Source: Planctomycetota bacterium
Lineage (GTDB): Bacteria > Planctomycetota > Planctomycetia > Pirellulales > UBA1268
Assembly: GCA_003670825.1 (NCBI GenBank)
Contig: QWQL01000076.1
Span: forward strand, 1 to 7,180
Length of the DNA: 7,180 nt
Direction: 5' to 3'
Shown here: piece after piece, positions 4,901 to 7,180 of the stretch
How positions within the stretch are numbered: the stretch's first letter is position 1
Layout of the letters: the number at the start of each line of letters is the position of its first letter
Notes under the pieces: model-generated
The model's input: only the letters and a program-made list of their open reading frames with translations
Told to the model about the DNA's origin: nothing
Databases searched by the model: none
Position numbers and translations under genes: made by a program

Positions 4901-6589
4901 GACGCACGAGACGCCGCGCTGCGGTTGGCGCAGGTGCGGGTTTCGGCTGCTGAACTCGGCCGCAAGGGTTCATTTGACAAGGCGGCCGACCTGCTCTCGG
5001 CGGCGATCGCCTGCGGTCATGGGGAGCCCTGGATGTACGAGTCCCTGGCCTTGGCCATGGAGGCCGCGGGCCGTCCGCGGGCGGACGTGGAGCGGGTCCT
5101 GCTCTCGGGAGCCGACTTCGCCTCGAGCACCATCGATCTGATGCAGCTGGCCAACTACCTGGCCCGGTTTGGGTCCGACAAGCAGGCCCTGCGGCTTTGC
5201 CGCACCATCACCCGAATCGATCCTGCCAGCCGCGAGGCCTACGCGCTGGCGATGGCGGTGGCCGCGAGAACGAACGACGTCGAAGCCCTCGCCTGGGCCT
5301 GCCCCGGCGTGCTCGCCCACGAATGGCCCGCCGGGCAGCAGGAGGTGGTGACACGGGCCGCCCGCCTCGCCAAAGCCACGGTCGACTCCCTCGAGAAGCA
5401 GGGCCGCGCGGACGCTGCCGTGAGCTTCAAGGCTGCGGTCGATGCGGCGCTGATCCGCGATCTCGTGATCGATCTCTCCTGGACGGGTGACGCGGACGTC
5501 GACGTGGTCGTCGAAGAACCGGCCGGCACGGTCTGCTCCCTCTCCGCGCCGCGGTCGGCGTCGGGAGGCGTGCTGTTGGGTGATAACGACGCGGCCATCG
5601 ATCCCGACAACGCGACCCAGCACGAACGATACGTGGCCACGGAGGCATTCCCGGGCGAGTATCGGATCCTCGTGCGGCGGGCAGCCGGAAAGGTGGCGGC
5701 CGACACGCTCACGGCCGAGATGACGATCCATCGCGGCACCGATCGCGAACAGGTGCTGCGGCGGCAGATTCGCATCGGCGCCGACGACCAACTGCTCTCG
5801 GTGAACGTGCCCGAGGGCCGCCGTCGGGAACCGCTGCTGGACGCCCAGATCGCCCACGACGTGAACACGCAGCGAATCCTCGGCAAGGCGGTGCTCGCCC
5901 AACAACTCGCGGCGATCACCGACCCGCTGGCCACCGAATCGATGTCGGAGAGCCGCAGCGGCGCACCGCCCCGAGGCCCGACCGGTCCGGGCGTGCCCTT
6001 CTTTGGCAACGGTGCGGTGGGCTATCAGCCGATCATCAGCACGCTCCCCGAGGGCACCAACCTGTCGCTCACCGCCGTGGTTTCGGCTGACAGACGGTAC
6101 GTGCGAATCAACGCAAGCCCGCTGTTCTCCGGTGTCGGCGCCGTGACGCAGTTCAACTTCTCGGGCGGCGGTGCGGGGGGAACGGGTGGCGGTGGCGGTG
6201 GTGGTGGTGGCATGGGGCAGCAGGGTGGCGGTATGGGGCAGCAGGGTGGCGGTATGGGTCAGCAGGGTGGCGGTATGGGTCAGCAGGGTGGCGGTATGGG
6301 TCAACAGGGCGGCGGTATGGGGCAGCAGGGCGGCGGTATGGGGCAGCAGGGCGGTGGTGGCTTCTGCTGGGTGGCCCGGGAAGTGTATGGCCACTCGAAT
6401 CCCAAGTGGCTCGTCTTTCGCCACTGGCTCCAGACGCAGGCACCCCGCTGGCTGCACGATCTCTACGGAGCGCATGGGGAGGCGTTCGCCGCCTGGCTGC
6501 ACGACAAGCCGGCCGCGAAGTCGGCGGTCCGCATGCTGATGGATCACGCGATCGCCGAGGCGCAGATGCCATGCCCCGCTTCGGAGTAA
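1949..6589 (+). CDS. Mosaic exported protein: vWA, coiled coil, STN-like, two Cys-Trp modules, DUF2135-like
   Basis: This is a 1546-residue protein of unknown function. I start at ATG 1949 because of GGAG eight bases upstream and a clean signal peptide (hydrophobic to about residue 25, AATA-AS cleavage). Domains in order: vWA-like about 60-225, with full MIDAS (DTSAS 68-72, Thr138, Asp165); helical, TPR-like about 350-395; Pro-rich hinge; charged coiled coil about 435-585; secretin/STN-like N-domain about 684-767 followed by VYPVADLV; Gly/Met linker about 802-836; Cys-Trp module 1, 836-900; TPR-like helices about 950-1165; DUF2135/YfaP-like beta domain about 1171-1290 (DLSW, DVDVVVEEP, GEYRI); secretin-like beta segment about 1345-1406; seven MGQQGGG repeats 1422-1470; Cys-Trp module 2 from 1471 to near the end. 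No membrane segment follows the signal and no complete secretin pore core is present. It probably acts in the periplasm or on the surface as a metal-dependent adhesion or scaffold protein, by inference. Domain names are by eye. Confidence 0.9.
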   Translation: MSRHWLPAFAIASGIALAASVSSAATAASVTLVESCPATHDQPAVTAVGFRGAESFAAEETHVLVLIDTSASQTGNHRQRAAAALTGLLDGARAGDRFAIAAVDVACTPLSGGFHAAGAAPLKQAQLALDARTPLGSTDLVAVMEEATRQFAGTSGPRAVVYIGDGPGLNGIDATDFSTLLSLLRDERVSVSSVGIGPQVNWTCLAALANATGGMLAVPGVGDDAAAAGSRIGGLAIQPVTWPGDVTFLNVAPESRVRMLPDHLPPLRGDRDSIVLIEGDLSNARLELSLPGGPAIPLSIPSATAREENAYLAELARNARPTNGVFLPLLGREGLSLAQTMIRGEAATLAVLSRQAEATGAHSSAMRLAEASLRRDPDNTDASLIREVALRQLEANPDDLPPPGVADSGALPFDPADPAAPGRRETSDGPGGELAELEAMRRVRAQGLEQDTAVKLRAARNLLASDPDLARERLKEQQQVIDQSDDLDAGMRQRLLAQIEMRIRESIVRSREKVECDLVNERRAAIGRERARLTSELQRREEKIKQLTERYNALVEEGIRVGYQRPTNAFVQAERDVAEVIAEEAPPLYANYPIPMTAREVGRTAPLVARILDYDAENTRVRRDQERGFMDVLHLTDVAGIPFADEPPILYPSAERWKELTRLREKYKSVDLANPGSKEQKIYAVLDEPVSRFEFTETPLRDVIVQIRDAQGIPVELDVKALEDAGIDLDTPITQNLSGISLRSALRLLLGNIDLTYLIKDEVLLITTKEKAQENLVVKVYPVADLVMPINPGSGVNPFQTGGGMGGQGGINSGQGMGGGMGGGGMGGGMGGGMGGFCWVAREVYGVHDPRWLVFRDWITADAPAWLRDAYGAHGERVAAWIHDKPRMKSALRLLMDRAIHGRVAEDLSGGHFQVAGAKTRLARGAGPTIVPTAATSGAEKAAGLPPAEDRMGLPEAVLAAGDLPAALKAYLPATDDAAPRGATDARDAALRLAQVRVSAAELGRKGSFDKAADLLSAAIACGHGEPWMYESLALAMEAAGRPRADVERVLLSGADFASSTIDLMQLANYLARFGSDKQALRLCRTITRIDPASREAYALAMAVAARTNDVEALAWACPGVLAHEWPAGQQEVVTRAARLAKATVDSLEKQGRADAAVSFKAAVDAALIRDLVIDLSWTGDADVDVVVEEPAGTVCSLSAPRSASGGVLLGDNDAAIDPDNATQHERYVATEAFPGEYRILVRRAAGKVAADTLTAEMTIHRGTDREQVLRRQIRIGADDQLLSVNVPEGRRREPLLDAQIAHDVNTQRILGKAVLAQQLAAITDPLATESMSESRSGAPPRGPTGPGVPFFGNGAVGYQPIISTLPEGTNLSLTAVVSADRRYVRINASPLFSGVGAVTQFNFSGGGAGGTGGGGGGGGGMGQQGGGMGQQGGGMGQQGGGMGQQGGGMGQQGGGMGQQGGGMGQQGGGGFCWVAREVYGHSNPKWLVFRHWLQTQAPRWLHDLYGAHGEAFAAWLHDKPAAKSAVRMLMDHAIAEAQMPCPASE
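4352..4456 (+). repeat. Gly/Met-rich linker, first copy
   Basis: This in-frame GGC/GGG/ATG-rich stretch encodes irregular GGGM and GGM units with one short interruption (QGGINSGQ). It joins the STN-like domain to Cys-Trp module 1. It is less regular than the second linker at 6170-6361, suggesting an older or more degenerate repeat. Gly/Met linkers of this kind are expected to be flexible and disordered. Confidence 0.8.
4454..4648 (+). repeat. Cys-Trp module, copy 1 (internal, CFI-box-like)
   Basis: Residues 836-900 begin GFCWVAREVYG and continue with P-W-L-V-F-R-x-W, a Y-G-A-H-G-E motif and W-x-H-D-K-P. It matches copy 2 at 45 of 65 residues without gaps. The spacing (Cys, then A-x-x-Y-G, Pro, F-R, a mid-module Tyr and a final Arg-rich helix) resembles the widespread C-terminal domain that NCBI names CFI-box-CTERM (CFIATAAYG, LRxFRD, LYY, SPP). 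That domain is normally at the extreme C terminus; this copy is internal. The relation to CFI-box is my inference by pattern. Confidence 0.7.
6183..6361 (+). repeat. GGC/GGT run and sevenfold 21-bp tandem repeat
   Basis: After a poly-Gly run (about 6183-6211), seven complete 21-bp units (6212-6358) encode MGQQGGG. I found no amino-acid change among the seven copies. All differences are synonymous: GGG or GGT for the first Gly, CAG or CAA once, GGT or GGC later. That pattern fits a repeat held by selection or by repeated slippage. It links the secretin-like beta segment to the terminal Cys-Trp module. Confidence 0.93.
6359..6553 (+). repeat. Cys-Trp module, copy 2 (C-terminal, CFI-box-like)
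   Basis: Residues 1471-1535 start GFCWVAREVYG and end eleven residues before the stop, the position expected for a CFI-box-CTERM-type domain. The Cys (1473), WLVFR, YGAHGE, HDKP and LMD positions are shared with copy 1. The DNA of the two copies is co-linear at a constant offset of 1905 bases, with 23 identical bases at 4451-4473 and 6356-6378 and 15 more from 4502 and 6407. Confidence 0.8.
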
Positions 6590-7180
6590 TCCTGGCGGCT
6601 GCCGGCCAGAGCAGCCGGTTCCAAGACGCCAACTACAAAAAGCCGTTTGCGCCACTCGCCGGACGGCCGGTATGGCTCCACTCGGCCGAGAAGTTCATCG
6701 ACCGCGACGATGTCAAGCAGGTCGTGATCGTCGTCTCTCCCGACGACCGACAGATGTTCGTCGACAAGTTCGGTGCCAACCTGGCCTTCATGGGAATCAC
6801 GCTCGCGGAAGGGGGAGCCCAGCGGACCGACTCCGTCCGCAACGGGCTCGAGAAACTGGCTGACGACATCGACATGATTGCGATCCACGACGCGGCACGG
6901 CCCTGCATCGCCGCCGCCTGGATCGACAAGGTGTTCGCGACCGGCGCCCGGACCGGAGCGGCCATCCTCGCGATCCCGGTGGTGGGCACGCTCAAGCGGG
7001 TTGCCGCCGACCACACGATCACCGAGACGGTCGATCGCAGCGGCCTCTGGGAAGCACAGACGCCGCAGGTCTTCTCCCGCGACCTGCTGACGAGGGCCTT
7101 TGCCGCCCACCGCGCCGGACAGGCCACCGACGAGGCCTCGCTGATCGAGGCCATCGGCCATCCGGTGACCGTCGTGCAGG
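6571..7180 (+). CDS. ispD: 2-C-methyl-D-erythritol 4-phosphate cytidylyltransferase (partial, 3' end cut)
   Basis: IspD transfers CMP from CTP to 2-C-methyl-D-erythritol 4-phosphate in the cytoplasmic MEP route to isoprenoids. The frame opens at ATG 6571 and runs off the window after 203 codons; the family is usually about 230. Signatures in order: nucleotide-binding VILAAAGQSSRF (6-17) with KKP at 23-25; GGAQRTDSVRNGL from residue 81; IHDAARP (105-111), whose Asp107 fits the metal-binding Asp; ETVDRSGLWEAQTPQVF; and TDEASLIE (186-193). The first loop has AAAGQSSR where many family members have AAGxGxR. The start overlaps the mosaic gene stop by 19 bases in a different frame, with GAGG at 6557-6560 as a modest Shine-Dalgarno, so translational coupling is likely. 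No transfer signs are evident. Confidence 0.95.
   Translation, partial: MPRFGVILAAAGQSSRFQDANYKKPFAPLAGRPVWLHSAEKFIDRDDVKQVVIVVSPDDRQMFVDKFGANLAFMGITLAEGGAQRTDSVRNGLEKLADDIDMIAIHDAARPCIAAAWIDKVFATGARTGAAILAIPVVGTLKRVAADHTITETVDRSGLWEAQTPQVFSRDLLTRAFAAHRAGQATDEASLIEAIGHPVTVVQ

Noticed and set aside
5960..6165. A full secretin outer-membrane pore in the mosaic protein
   Set aside because: Only an STN-like N-domain and a short beta segment are visible. The long barrel-forming core of secretins is absent.
6212..6358. The 21-bp repeat array as a CRISPR or other non-coding repeat
   Set aside because: The units are head to tail with no unique spacers, and they stay in frame encoding MGQQGGG.
4970..6655. 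A 561-codon open frame on the minus strand spanning the end of the mosaic gene and the start of ispD
   Set aside because: It crosses two well-supported plus-strand genes, and its repetitive part is only the antisense reading of the Gly/Met array.

Overview
This GC-rich window looks like a planctomycete chromosome, most likely Pirellulales-like. The 16S rRNA 5' end has the very short V1 hairpin and wording typical of that phylum. The large gene has the secretin-like N-domain, VYPVADLV motif and Gly/Met-rich linkers I associate with planctomycete surface proteins. The order-level placement is from memory and inference.

Layout. Positions 1-178 hold the 5' end of a 16S rRNA gene on the minus strand, cut by the window edge. 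Positions 179-440 hold its leader and promoter, also read on the minus strand. The order is a TTGACC-16-TATGCT promoter, a boxB-like hairpin, a boxA antitermination element, a compound leader stem, a U7 tract, and a perfect 26-nt cUUCGg hairpin just before the mature 5' end. Positions 567-1700 (minus) encode an exported HtrA/DegP-type serine protease with one PDZ domain. It is transcribed toward the rRNA gene. Positions 1701-1948 are a divergent intergenic region with a candidate promoter in each direction. Positions 1949-6589 (plus) encode one 1546-residue exported mosaic protein. Positions 6571-7180 (plus) hold the start of ispD, which overlaps the mosaic gene by 19 bases and runs off the window.

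The unusual element is the mosaic protein. In order it carries a signal peptide, a von Willebrand A-like domain with a complete MIDAS, a long coiled coil, a secretin/STN-like N-domain, a Gly/Met linker, and a 65-residue Cys-Trp module resembling the 'CFI-box-CTERM' domain. Then come a helical TPR-like region, a DUF2135/YfaP-like beta domain, a short secretin-like beta segment, a sevenfold MGQQGGG repeat, and a second copy of the Cys-Trp module at the C terminus. The two modules share 45 of 65 residues and a 23-nt perfect DNA repeat exactly 635 codons apart.

How the genes fit together. The protease and the mosaic protein both have N-terminal signals for export and may act in the same extracytoplasmic compartment, but a functional link rests only on their divergent arrangement. 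ispD is a housekeeping isoprenoid gene that appears translationally coupled to the mosaic gene. I see no CRISPR array, tRNA, insertion sequence or integrase in the window.
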